NCBI RefSeq assembly: GCF_000612725.1
Contig: NZ_HG964461.1
Coordinates: 1 to 64,000 of the forward strand
Direction: 5' to 3'
Length of the DNA: 64,000 bases
Source of the DNA: Mycolicibacterium austroafricanum
GTDB lineage: Bacteria > Actinomycetota > Actinomycetes > Mycobacteriales > Mycobacteriaceae
The translations under genes and the position numbers were made by a program. The notes under the pieces were generated by a model, which was not told where the DNA came from, searched no databases, and worked only from the letters and a program-made list of their open reading frames with translations. Below are positions 35,536-43,740 of this stretch, in pieces. The stretch's first letter is position 1. Every line of letters begins with the position of its first letter.

Positions 35536-36683
35536 GGTCCGCGCCTGCCGGTGAGCTCGCGGATGGTGTTGATCTCGCTGTCCCGGTACGGGCTGCCGTC
35601 GCCGTTGAGCAGGTCGTGGAACCACAGCCCGGGCGGACCGGTCACCGGACGGTCCCACGAATCCCACGGCAGGAATGTCTGCGTCTTGCCCGCGAAGAAT
35701 CCCCACGTGTAGGCCCCGACGTTGCGGCGTCTGGTGATCGGCAGAATCGCCTCCACCGTGCTGTCCAGCGTGCGCGCCATGTACTCGGTGCACAGCATCG
35801 GCCGCCCGATGGGGGTGAGCTCGTCCAGCCGCGCCTCGAACCCCCTTCGATCGGCATAGCTGTGGAAGGTGATCACGTCGGAGAGGTCGAGCTGGATCCG
35901 GTTGATCTCGTTGCGGCGCGCCGGATCTCCCCACTCGCCGTCCCAGACGCCACTGGTCAGCGGCTGCACGGGGTCGACCGACCTGGCCCACTGAAAGACC
36001 TGCGGCAGCAACTCGGCCACCCGATCCACCTTGTCCCTGCGCTCGACGTCCTTGTAGGCGTCGGCGGGATTGTCGGGTTCGTTCCACAGGTCCCAGCCGA
36101 GCACCCGCTTGTCGTGACGGAACTGGCTCAGCACACCCACGACGTAGTCCTGCATGACCCGGCGGTGGCGCGGGTCGCTGAGGTGGTCGGCGCCCGGGCT
36201 CTGCACCCAGCCCGAGTTGTGCACGCCCGGGATCGGGTCGCGTTGCCTACCCAGTCGCGGGTGCGGATCCCAGCACGAGTCGAACAGCACGAACAGCGGT
36301 TTGATGCCGTGGTGGGCCGCGATGTCGACGAACCGGGCCAGTCGGCGCTGGAAGCCGACCCGGTCCTGCACCCAGAGCAGGTCGTGCAGGAACACCCGAA
36401 CGGTGTTGAGCCCGATCAGCTTTGCCGTCCGCAGCTCGCTGTCGATGCGTCGCGGGTCGAAGGTGCCCGGCTGGAACATCTCGAGCTGGTTGATCGCGGT
36501 GGCCGGGATGAAGTTCGCGCCGACCAGCCAGCCCTGCGCCCGGTGCCACCGGTGCGCGCGATCCGGTGACCACCGGGTGAGTTCGGCGGACGCGCGGGGC
36601 ACGGTCGACAACGCCATGCCCGCCGCCAGCACCGCGGGCAACTTGAGCGCGGCGCGTCGGTTCAGGAGAGGCTCGGGCGGCAA
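35532..36683 (-). CDS. exported glycoside hydrolase family 5-like (mannanase/cellulase fold)
   Basis: The product is 383 residues. I place the start at a TTG (36681-36683) because AGAAGG lies 6 bases upstream, which gives a twin-arginine-like leader NRRAALKLPAVLA and AxA cleavage near residue 33. The TIM-barrel has the acid/base glutamate in GWDLWNEPDN and the nucleophile glutamate probably in MLCTEYMAR, as in GH5. It would act on a beta-glycan outside the cell; the glycan is unknown. Confidence 0.78.
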   Translation of the reverse strand: MPPEPLLNRRAALKLPAVLAAGMALSTVPRASAELTRWSPDRAHRWHRAQGWLVGANFIPATAINQLEMFQPGTFDPRRIDSELRTAKLIGLNTVRVFLHDLLWVQDRVGFQRRLARFVDIAAHHGIKPLFVLFDSCWDPHPRLGRQRDPIPGVHNSGWVQSPGADHLSDPRHRRVMQDYVVGVLSQFRHDKRVLGWDLWNEPDNPADAYKDVERRDKVDRVAELLPQVFQWARSVDPVQPLTSGVWDGEWGDPARRNEINRIQLDLSDVITFHSYADRRGFEARLDELTPIGRPMLCTEYMARTLDSTVEAILPITRRRNVGAYTWGFFAGKTQTFLPWDSWDRPVTGPPGLWFHDLLNGDGSPYRDSEINTIRELTGRRGP

Positions 36684-36918
36684 AGTGCATCCTTCTGGCT
36701 GAAGATCGGTGATCAACCGTCGGGCCGGCCGCGCGCACAGTGGAACCCCCCGAAGTCGGTGTGAGCGACGCGGCGCGGGACCGGCCCGCAAGAGACTGTG
36801 CCGGACAAATCGACGGTCGCCGGTGTATCGACGCCGGCCCACCCCCCGTTACAGCCGCAGCTCACATCCTAGACCCCGGATGTCAACGCACATATGCGAT
36901 TTCGCTGAATGGATAGGG

Positions 36919-38367
36919 TCACTCGGTGAGCCGGCCGAAGAGTCGCTGAACCGTCCTGGTGATCGAACGCGGCACCCGGTCGGGGTCCATCAGGTCGTTC
37001 TCGGCCAGCGGGCCCGCCTCGTCCCGGACCGTGTCGGCGGTGAACTCCACCAGGGTCCGGCCCGGACCGCGCAGCGCCCGGACCGCCTTGAGGAAGGACC
37101 CGTGCTCACGCACGGCACTCGCCACCTCGGTGGCCGGGACACCGAGGTGCTCCCCCACCAGGCCGTCCCGGGTCGCGGTGATCACCCGGCGCACGGCGTC
37201 GTGATCCCGGTCGTCGGGGTCGGCCTCGATCGCGACGTCGCATTCGCTGTCGAATCCCATCGAGCGGTTGTTCAGGTTCGACGAACCGATGCGCAGCAGC
37301 CGGTCGTCGCTGACCAGGACCTTCGAGTGGACGTAGACCGGGGCTCCCCCGTCGGCCACCGGCCAGTACACGCCCAGCCGGTGGTGGTCGTCGGCAGCCC
37401 AGAGTATTTCGAGAAGGTCGTGCCGCGCACTGTCCATCGACTCGCGCTCCAGGCGGCTCTCGGAGCGGCGCGGCAACACGATGACGATCTCCGGTCCGTC
37501 GGGCTCCTGCAACCGGGACGCCAGCGCGCGCACCAGCGGCCGCGAGGCCAGGTACTGGTTCTCCAGGTAGATGGTGCGGCGGCCGGCCGCGATCGCGGCG
37601 CGGTTCAGTGCCTCCACCTCACGCACCTCGCTACCCGGCGCCAGCGCGGGCAGCGTTCTGGCGATACCCACGCCGACCTGCCGCAGGCTCGGTTCCAGGC
37701 CGGGTGGCCAGATCGGATCGGCATCCTCCACCGGGCCGAGGAGCTGTTTCGTCGCCGCCCGCCACCGGTTCCGCGCCTGGTCGCCCAGCGCGCGGGCCGC
37801 CGCACCGTCGACCGCGACGGCGACCTCGTGGCGGGGGCCGTAGGCGCGGCCCAGGGTACGGCGGATCGTGTTGTGCTGCAGATGTTCTGAGGTGTCCCAG
37901 CGATCGACGGTCAGGTCGATTCCCCCGCAGAAGGCCAGCACGTCGTCGACGACCACGATCTTCTGGTGGTGCACCGCACCGGTGGGGTGTGCGCCGTCGA
38001 CCGCGAACCACAGCCGATCACTGCTCAGCCAGTTCAGCAACTTCACCGGTGTGACACCGTCCCAGATGGTCTGGAACGCCGGTATCAGGCCGAGGTTGGA
38101 CTTGAGCAGGTAGATCTCGAGGTCCGGACGCAGGCGCAGGAGCCACCACAGGAACGCCCGCAACTGGTTGGGTCCGGCGAGGGTCTTGTCGCCCCGCTCG
38201 AACGTCATCCTGGTGTCGAAGTCCCAGCCGATCAACATCACCCGATGCCTGGCCCGGATCATCGCGGCCTTGACGTGGCGGAAGTAATCGGCACCGTCGA
38301 CGATGCCGGCGAAGTGATCGGCCTGTTCGATCCGCCAGCACGTGTCCCCGGGGACGAGGAGCGTCAA
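36919..38367 (-). CDS. phospholipase D superfamily protein
   Basis: The product is 482 residues from a TTG (38365-38367) that overlaps the stop of the aminotransferase gene by TTGA. A ribosome-like GAAGGCGG precedes it. Two HKD motifs are seen: HHQKIVVVDD (His134, Lys136, Asp141) and VYVHSKVLVSDDRLLRIGSS. The pair builds one catalytic site for phosphodiester hydrolysis or transfer. No signal peptide. Coupling to the aminotransferase suggests a shared pathway, possibly of an aminoalcohol or amino-lipid headgroup. Confidence 0.85.
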   Translation of the reverse strand: MTLLVPGDTCWRIEQADHFAGIVDGADYFRHVKAAMIRARHRVMLIGWDFDTRMTFERGDKTLAGPNQLRAFLWWLLRLRPDLEIYLLKSNLGLIPAFQTIWDGVTPVKLLNWLSSDRLWFAVDGAHPTGAVHHQKIVVVDDVLAFCGGIDLTVDRWDTSEHLQHNTIRRTLGRAYGPRHEVAVAVDGAAARALGDQARNRWRAATKQLLGPVEDADPIWPPGLEPSLRQVGVGIARTLPALAPGSEVREVEALNRAAIAAGRRTIYLENQYLASRPLVRALASRLQEPDGPEIVIVLPRRSESRLERESMDSARHDLLEILWAADDHHRLGVYWPVADGGAPVYVHSKVLVSDDRLLRIGSSNLNNRSMGFDSECDVAIEADPDDRDHDAVRRVITATRDGLVGEHLGVPATEVASAVREHGSFLKAVRALRGPGRTLVEFTADTVRDEAGPLAENDLMDPDRVPRSITRTVQRLFGRLTE

Positions 38368-39665
38368 CGCTGCAGGACCGCCTTCAGCGACTCGTCCAGG
38401 ATGTCCAGGCCGCTGTGCAGTTCCGCCTCGGTGATCGTCAGCGGTGGCGCGATGCGGAAGATCCCACCCATCCCGGGCAGCTGAACGATGTTCATGTGCA
38501 GCCCGCGGTCCAGGCACGCGGCGGTCACCTCGGCCCCCAGCGCGTCGGCGGGTTCCTTGGTGTGCTTGTCGACGACGAGCTCCAGCCCCTGCAGCAAGCC
38601 CCGGCCACGCACGTCACCCACCTGGTCGTACCGGTGCTTCAGGTCGGTCAGCCGCTCGCCGAGCTGCCGGCCCAGTCGTTCGGCCCGGTCGACGAGCCCG
38701 TCCCGTGCCACGACGTCGAGCACCGTGCACGCGACGGCGGCCGCGAGCGGGTCGGAGACATGGGTGGTGAAGAACAGGAATCCCCTGTCATGGCAGGTGG
38801 CTTCGATCTCCTCACCGGTGACGACGGCGGCCACCGGCAGGCCCGCGCCCAGCGTCTTCGACAGCGTCAGCAGATCCGGTGCGACGCCGTCCCTTTCGAA
38901 CGCGTACATCAGGCCGGTGCGTGCGATGCCGGTCTGCGCCTCGTCGAGGATCAACAGCATGCCGCGCTCGGCGCAGAGTTCCTTGAGGCGGCGCAGGTAT
39001 CCCGGTGGCAACTCGATGATCCCGCCCGACGACAGGATCGGCTCCACCAGGCAGGCGGCCAGACTGCCCGCGGACTGCGCGTCGACCATCGCGAACCCGT
39101 ACTCGAGTTCGGCCAGCCAGTCGTGGCTGCCGTCGGCATGCCGGAACGGTGAGCGGTAGGCGTTCGGAGTGGGCAGGGTGAGGCTTCCCGGCATCGGCGG
39201 TCCATAGCCGCGGCGCCCGGCGCTGAACGTCACCGACGCCGCACCGGAGGTCATGCCGTGCCAGGACCGGTCGAACGACACGATCTCGTAGTTCCCGGTG
39301 TACAGCTTGGCCATCTTGATGGCCGCCTCGTTGGACTCGGCCCCGGTGGTCAGCAACAGCACCTTGCTCAGTGACGCGGGCAGCGTCGCCGTCAACGTCC
39401 TGGCGAGGTCGACCAGCGGCCGGCTGACCATTCCGCTGTAGAGGTGGTCGAGGGTGCCGACCGCGGTGGACACCGTGGCCACGATGTCCGGATGCGCATG
39501 GCCGAGCACGGCGCTCATCTGCCCGGAGGTGAAATCCAGGATCGGCGTGCCGGCGCTGTCGTAGACGTAGCTTCCGCAGGCGCGTTCGATGATGCGGGGG
39601 ATGAACGACCCGCCGTACCGCACCAGGTGGTGCTCGGCGTCCCGCCAGAAGTCCTCTATGCTCAC
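38364..39665 (-). CDS. class III aminotransferase (dialkylglycine decarboxylase-like)
   Basis: The product is 433 residues from the GTG at 39663-39665. LILDEAQTGIARTG (Asp241) and DLLTLSKTLGAGLP (Lys270) are the PLP-binding elements. The sequence resembles the 2,2-dialkylglycine decarboxylase/4-aminobutyrate branch. The substrate cannot be told. It is the first gene of a pair with the phospholipase-D gene. Confidence 0.86.
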   Translation of the reverse strand: MSIEDFWRDAEHHLVRYGGSFIPRIIERACGSYVYDSAGTPILDFTSGQMSAVLGHAHPDIVATVSTAVGTLDHLYSGMVSRPLVDLARTLTATLPASLSKVLLLTTGAESNEAAIKMAKLYTGNYEIVSFDRSWHGMTSGAASVTFSAGRRGYGPPMPGSLTLPTPNAYRSPFRHADGSHDWLAELEYGFAMVDAQSAGSLAACLVEPILSSGGIIELPPGYLRRLKELCAERGMLLILDEAQTGIARTGLMYAFERDGVAPDLLTLSKTLGAGLPVAAVVTGEEIEATCHDRGFLFFTTHVSDPLAAAVACTVLDVVARDGLVDRAERLGRQLGERLTDLKHRYDQVGDVRGRGLLQGLELVVDKHTKEPADALGAEVTAACLDRGLHMNIVQLPGMGGIFRIAPPLTITEAELHSGLDILDESLKAVLQR

Positions 39666-39679
39666 GGCTGAAACCCTAC

Positions 39680-39704
39680 GTTTCGATTCCCGCGGATGGG
39701 GTAC
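39680..39704 (+). promoter_or_regulatory. sigma-F-type promoter for the second cutinase
   Basis: GTTT (39680-39683) and GGGTAC (39699-39704) are 15 bases apart, 69 bases upstream of the cutinase ATG. It fits the mycobacterial sigma-F pattern. Confidence 0.55.
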
Positions 39705-39773
39705 ACCGTCGCCGTCTTGGGGGAGCAACGGTGCCCGACCCTGAAATTCGAACTCGATGATCAGGCGGTTGGA

Positions 39774-40502
39774 ATGAACATATTCGGTCGTTTGTCGGCA
39801 GTCGCGGCTCCGGTCGTCGCGGTGACCGCGGGATTCCCGCTCGTCGCGGCTCCCGCCTATGCCGCACCCTGTCCGGACGTGGAGGTGGTGTTCGCCCGCG
39901 GCACGCTCGAGCCGCCGGGGATCGGCGCAACCGGTCAGGCGTTCGTGGATTCCCTTCGTAGCAGGGTGGGCGGCCGGACGGTCGATGTCTACGCCGTGAA
40001 CTACCCTGCCTCCTTCGACTTCGCCACCGCCGCCGACGGTGTGATCGACGCCAGTAACCGTGTGGTGACGATGGCGGCCAACTGCCCCGACACCCAGATC
40101 GTGCTGGGCGGCTTCTCGCAGGGCGCGGCCGTCGCCGCCTACATCACCGAGGACGCGATCCCCGAGGGGTACACCCCGCCGCCCGGCATGACCGGGCCGA
40201 TGCCACCGTCGGTGGCCGACAACGTGGCCGCGGTGGCGCTGTTCGGAAAGCCGTCGAGCGGCTTCCTGCAGATGATCTACACCGGCGCACCGCCGATCAA
40301 CGTCGGCTCACGTTACGCGGCCAAGACGCTGGACCTGTGTATCCCCGAAGACCCGGTCTGCTCACCGACCGGACGTGACAACGCGGCCCACGGTGGTTAC
40401 GCGCTCACCGGCATGACCGACCGGGCCGCCGAGTTCGCGGTCCGCAACATGCCGCGGCACGGATCAGAGCAGCCCGTCGACCTGGCCGCCGGACCGCGCT
40501 GA
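39774..40502 (+). CDS. cutinase-family secreted serine esterase
   Basis: The product is 242 residues from the ATG at 39774. Signal peptide about 1-30, then CPDVEVVFARGTLEPPG. The nucleophile elbow is GGFSQGAAV; Asp and His probably lie in EDPVCSPTG and NAAHGGY. It is closely related to the cutinase at 30218-30919 but is preceded by a sigma-F-type promoter that I do not find before the other copy. Acts outside the cell on ester or lipid substrates. Confidence 0.88.
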   Translation: MNIFGRLSAVAAPVVAVTAGFPLVAAPAYAAPCPDVEVVFARGTLEPPGIGATGQAFVDSLRSRVGGRTVDVYAVNYPASFDFATAADGVIDASNRVVTMAANCPDTQIVLGGFSQGAAVAAYITEDAIPEGYTPPPGMTGPMPPSVADNVAAVALFGKPSSGFLQMIYTGAPPINVGSRYAAKTLDLCIPEDPVCSPTGRDNAAHGGYALTGMTDRAAEFAVRNMPRHGSEQPVDLAAGPR

Positions 40503-40571
40503 CCAGAGGACACCCGCCGGCCCGCTGGAATTGACGCTGCTGCAAGGGAGATCGGCGCTTCGCTGTGCGTG

Positions 40572-40600
40572 TCGACATGCCGATTCTCGGTACCTACAGT
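40572..40600 (+). promoter_or_regulatory. sigma-A-type promoter with GTCGACA direct repeats
   Basis: TCGACA (40572-40577) and TACAGT (40595-40600) are 17 bases apart and resemble -35 and -10 elements. Two copies of GTCGACA (40571-40577 and 40599-40605) overlap the -35 and the end of the -10. The SpoIIE gene begins at 40656, so the leader would be about 50 bases. The repeats could be an operator. Confidence 0.5.
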
Positions 40601-40655
40601 CGACAGACGGCCAGCCGGGTTTCGGCCGGTGTGGCGAGGCTGTGAGGAGGCAACG

Positions 40656-42281
40656 ATGGGTGCGGGTCCGCCCCTCGACGTCGACTCGGGCAACGACGCG
40701 GCATGGGCAGCGGTGCCCCATCCGGTGCTGGTGGTCGATCGCGACGGAATCGTCCGGACGTCGAGCGGTTCGGCCCGCTCGCTACTGCCCGGGCTCAGCC
40801 CGGGTGTTGCACTCAAGGACCTGGCGCCGTCCTGGCTGTCCGGAGCTCATCAGCACCTGACGGCCGCGTCGGGCAGTGTGCACGGACGCGACTTCGATGC
40901 ACATCCCACCCCGCTGCCCGGCGGCGAGGTGGCCTGGTGGCTGGTCGAGGACTCTGACCGGTCGGCGCGCGACGCGCGCCGGGCGCTGACCGTGGAGCGG
41001 GAGCGCGCAGCGTTTCTCGACGAGGCGTCCGCGGTCCTGATGGCCTCACTGAACATCGACCGGTGCATGGAGGCGACGGTGCAGATGGCGGCCCGGCACC
41101 TGGCCGACGCCGCTGTTCTGGTGACCCCCGTTGCCGGCGGGCGAATCCCGGTGGTCTGTAGCGGAACCGACGGCACCGCGGAGCACCGGCGGGTCGATGC
41201 CGATCCGTCGGACGTGGCGGGGCTGAGCGAGGCGTTGCGCGGTTTCCCGCCCGTACCGTCGCGCTGGATCGATCCGGCGTCTGTACCGGGTTGGCTTGTG
41301 CCCGAGAGCTTTCCGGGGCCGGTGGGCTCCGTCGTCATAACGCCACTGCCCGGCCACGGAGTCGCCGCCGGCGCGCTGGTCCTGCTGCGACGCACCTCCC
41401 AGACCGCATTCAGCGAAGGCGAGGAGGTGTTCGCCCGGCTGTTCGCCGCGCGCGCAGGTGCGGCGCTGTCGGCGGCCCGGCTGTACGCCGAGCAGTCCGC
41501 GATCACCCGCACCCTGCTGCGGGATCTGCTGCCTCCGCAGCTGCACCGCCTCGACGGAATCGAGCTCGCCGGCGGCTACCGGGCCTCCGAGGATCACGAG
41601 GCCGTCGGAGGCGACTTCTACGACGTCCATCCCGCGGCCACACCCGACGACGAAACCCTGGTGGTCCTCGGCGACGTCTGCGGAAAGGGGCTGGAGGCCG
41701 CCGTGCTGACCGGCAAGATCCGCAACACCCTGATGGCGCTGTCCCCACTGGCCCAGGATCACGCGGGAGTGCTGCGACTGCTCAACGCCGCGCTGCTCTG
41801 CGTCGACGACTCCCGGTTCGCGACACTGGTGCTGGCGTCGGTGTCGCGGCGCGACGGGCAGGTGTTGCTTCGGCTCACCAGCGCCGGGCACCTCGCCCCG
41901 CTGATCGTGCGCAACGACGGCCGAGTCGAGGAAGCCGAGACCGCAGGCACCCTGGTCGGGGTGATGCCTCAGATCAGGGCGCGCACCGTCGAGACATCCC
42001 TGGCCCCCGGGGAGACCTGCCTGCTCTACACCGACGGCGTCACCGAGGCCCGCGGCGGCCCCCTCGGCACCGACATGTTCGGCGAGCAGCGACTCTCGGC
42101 GGCGCTCGCGGAGTGCGCCGGCCTGCCGGCCGAGGCCGTCGTCGAGCGCATCATGATGCTCACCACCGGTTGGCTCAACGAGCGCGCCCATGACGACATC
42201 GCCGTGGTGGCCATCACCGCCCCGCGGCGCACGCACCTGAGCGCCGTCGACGGCCGCACCGCCGGGAGGTACACCGCGTGA
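40656..42281 (+). CDS. PAS/GAF/SpoIIE-type PP2C serine phosphatase
   Basis: The product is 541 residues from the ATG at 40656 with GAGGAGG upstream. Residues about 10-100 look like a PAS domain, 115-285 a GAF domain, and 295-520 the SpoIIE phosphatase with metal-binding aspartates Asp320 (GGDFYDVH), Asp340 (GDVCGKG), Asp460 (YTDGVTEA) and Asp513/514 (DDIAVVAI). Such enzymes dephosphorylate STAS anti-anti-sigma factors. It overlaps the cobalamin-binding gene by GTGA, and the STAS gene follows. This is the output side of a partner-switching sensor; no anti-sigma kinase is in the window. Confidence 0.9.
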   Translation: MGAGPPLDVDSGNDAAWAAVPHPVLVVDRDGIVRTSSGSARSLLPGLSPGVALKDLAPSWLSGAHQHLTAASGSVHGRDFDAHPTPLPGGEVAWWLVEDSDRSARDARRALTVERERAAFLDEASAVLMASLNIDRCMEATVQMAARHLADAAVLVTPVAGGRIPVVCSGTDGTAEHRRVDADPSDVAGLSEALRGFPPVPSRWIDPASVPGWLVPESFPGPVGSVVITPLPGHGVAAGALVLLRRTSQTAFSEGEEVFARLFAARAGAALSAARLYAEQSAITRTLLRDLLPPQLHRLDGIELAGGYRASEDHEAVGGDFYDVHPAATPDDETLVVLGDVCGKGLEAAVLTGKIRNTLMALSPLAQDHAGVLRLLNAALLCVDDSRFATLVLASVSRRDGQVLLRLTSAGHLAPLIVRNDGRVEEAETAGTLVGVMPQIRARTVETSLAPGETCLLYTDGVTEARGGPLGTDMFGEQRLSAALAECAGLPAEAVVERIMMLTTGWLNERAHDDIAVVAITAPRRTHLSAVDGRTAGRYTA

Positions 42282-43342
42282 GCGTCGACGCGTCGCGCGC
42301 CCGGGAACGGCTCTGGGCGGCAGTACTCGAGGCGGACGAGTTCGCCGCGGCGACGACCGTGTTCGGCGCCGTGGACGGCGGGATGCCGCCGGAGGACGTG
42401 TTGCTCGACGTCATCGCCTCCGTACAGCGCCGGGTCGGCAGCGAGTGGGCCGCCAACCGCATCACCGTCGCCCAGGAACACGCCGCGACCGCGATCAACG
42501 ACAGGGTGATCGCCGCCCTGGCCCATCACCCGGCGTGCTCGCGCGCCGACGGCGCGGGCCGGGTCACCGTGGCCTGCGTGGACGGCGAATGGCACGCGTT
42601 GCCGGCCCGTCTGCTCGCCGAGGTGCTCCGGCTGCGGGGTTGGCACGTCGACTTCCTCGGGGCGCAGGTCCCGACCCCGCACCTGATCGCCCATCTGCAT
42701 CAGCACGGTCCGGAGGCGGTGGCGCTGTCCTGCATGATCCCCACCCGCCTGCCCACCGCGCACGCCGCGATCACCGCCTGCCAGGCCGCAGGCACCGCGG
42801 TGCTGGCCGGTGGGGCCGCCTTCGGTGCCGACGGCCGGTTCGCGCGACAGCTCGGAGCCGACGCGTGGGCGCCGGACGCCCGCGCGGCCGCCGAACTTCT
42901 GGGCCGAGGTCTGCGCCCGGCGCGGACGTCGCCAACCCATCAGCCCATCGACGACCTGCCGCATCTGGCGGACCAGGAATACACGATGGTGAAAAGCGCG
43001 GGCGCGCAACTGATCCAGACCACCCTGTGGGAGCTGGAACAGCGTTTCCCCGCGATGCGCGGCTACACCGAGATGCAGCGACAGCACACCATCGAGGACC
43101 TCGCCCACATCGTCGATTTCCTCACCACGGCGCTCTACGTCGACGACGACGACCTGTTCACCGGATTCATCACCTGGACCGCCGACATCCTGGCTGCCCG
43201 CGACGTGGCGGCGGCCTCGCTGATCCCGGCGCTGGAATCGCTCGCCGGTCAGCTGCCCGAATTCCCCCGAACCCAGCGTCTGCTCAAGGCGGCACACGCT
43301 GCTTTTCCCCCCACCCCAACCACTCCCTCACTGCCCGTATGA
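42278..43342 (+). CDS. cobalamin-binding protein with B12-photoreceptor signature
   Basis: The product is 354 residues. A helical cap (about 1-85) contains W57-x9-E67-H68, the motif that packs on the upper axial face of adenosylcobalamin in CarH/LitR photoreceptors. The Rossmann B12 domain (about 95-215) has E104-W-H106 as likely lower axial ligand (ExH as in CarH) and GGAAFGADG near its end. The C-terminal 120 residues (about 230-345) are helical and unlike CarH, which would carry an N-terminal MerR DNA-binding domain instead. No DNA-binding domain is seen. The GTGA and ATGA overlaps place it in one operon between a SpoIIE phosphatase and a STAS protein. Confidence 0.85.
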   Translation: MSVDASRARERLWAAVLEADEFAAATTVFGAVDGGMPPEDVLLDVIASVQRRVGSEWAANRITVAQEHAATAINDRVIAALAHHPACSRADGAGRVTVACVDGEWHALPARLLAEVLRLRGWHVDFLGAQVPTPHLIAHLHQHGPEAVALSCMIPTRLPTAHAAITACQAAGTAVLAGGAAFGADGRFARQLGADAWAPDARAAAELLGRGLRPARTSPTHQPIDDLPHLADQEYTMVKSAGAQLIQTTLWELEQRFPAMRGYTEMQRQHTIEDLAHIVDFLTTALYVDDDDLFTGFITWTADILAARDVAAASLIPALESLAGQLPEFPRTQRLLKAAHAAFPPTPTTPSLPV

Positions 43343-43689
43343 AACTCACACTCACCGTTCACATCACAGGCCGGTCGGCGCGCGTGCACGTCGCCGGAGA
43401 CCTCGACTACGGCTCGACCGGCCTGCTCCTGGAGACCGTGTCCGAGCTGCTGGTCGATCCGTCCGGATGGCAGGACCTACATCTGGACTTCACAGACCTG
43501 GCCTTCTGCGACTCTGCCGGACTGTCCAGCCTGGTGGTCATCCACCGGCGCACCACTGCGGCGGGGATCCGTCTGCACCTCGACCACCGCCCGGCGCAGC
43601 TGGAACGGATTCTGCGCGTCACGGGTCTGCTTGAGTTCCTCACCACCCGCCCGGCGTCCCTTGACTCCGACGAGTCCGACATCGGCTGA
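43339..43689 (+). CDS. STAS-domain anti-anti-sigma factor
   Basis: The product is 116 residues. The ATG overlaps the preceding stop by ATGA. The conserved phospho-serine site is CDSAGLSSLVV with Ser59, as in SpoIIAA/RsbV. In this family the unphosphorylated form captures an anti-sigma kinase and releases a sigma factor; the SpoIIE phosphatase of the same operon is the expected activator. The partner anti-sigma factor and sigma factor are not in the window. Confidence 0.9.
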   Translation: MKLTLTVHITGRSARVHVAGDLDYGSTGLLLETVSELLVDPSGWQDLHLDFTDLAFCDSAGLSSLVVIHRRTTAAGIRLHLDHRPAQLERILRVTGLLEFLTTRPASLDSDESDIG

Positions 43690-43705
43690 CACGCGGTCCC
43701 GTCCC

Positions 43706-43731
43706 GTTTTTGGGGCTGCGAAACCGGGAAC
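43706..43731 (+). promoter_or_regulatory. weak sigma-F-like promoter before the epimerase
   Basis: GTTT (43706-43709) and GGGAAC (43726-43731) are 16 bases apart, immediately upstream of the ATG at 43741. The -10 has one mismatch to GGGTA. If used, the mRNA would be leaderless or nearly so. Confidence 0.25.
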
Positions 43732-43740
43732 CTCTTCGCC

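Noticed and set aside
42278..43342. Methylmalonyl-CoA mutase or methionine synthase B12 subunit
   Set aside because: The DxHxxG motif is replaced by ExH and the helical cap carries W-x9-EH; neighbours are signalling proteins.
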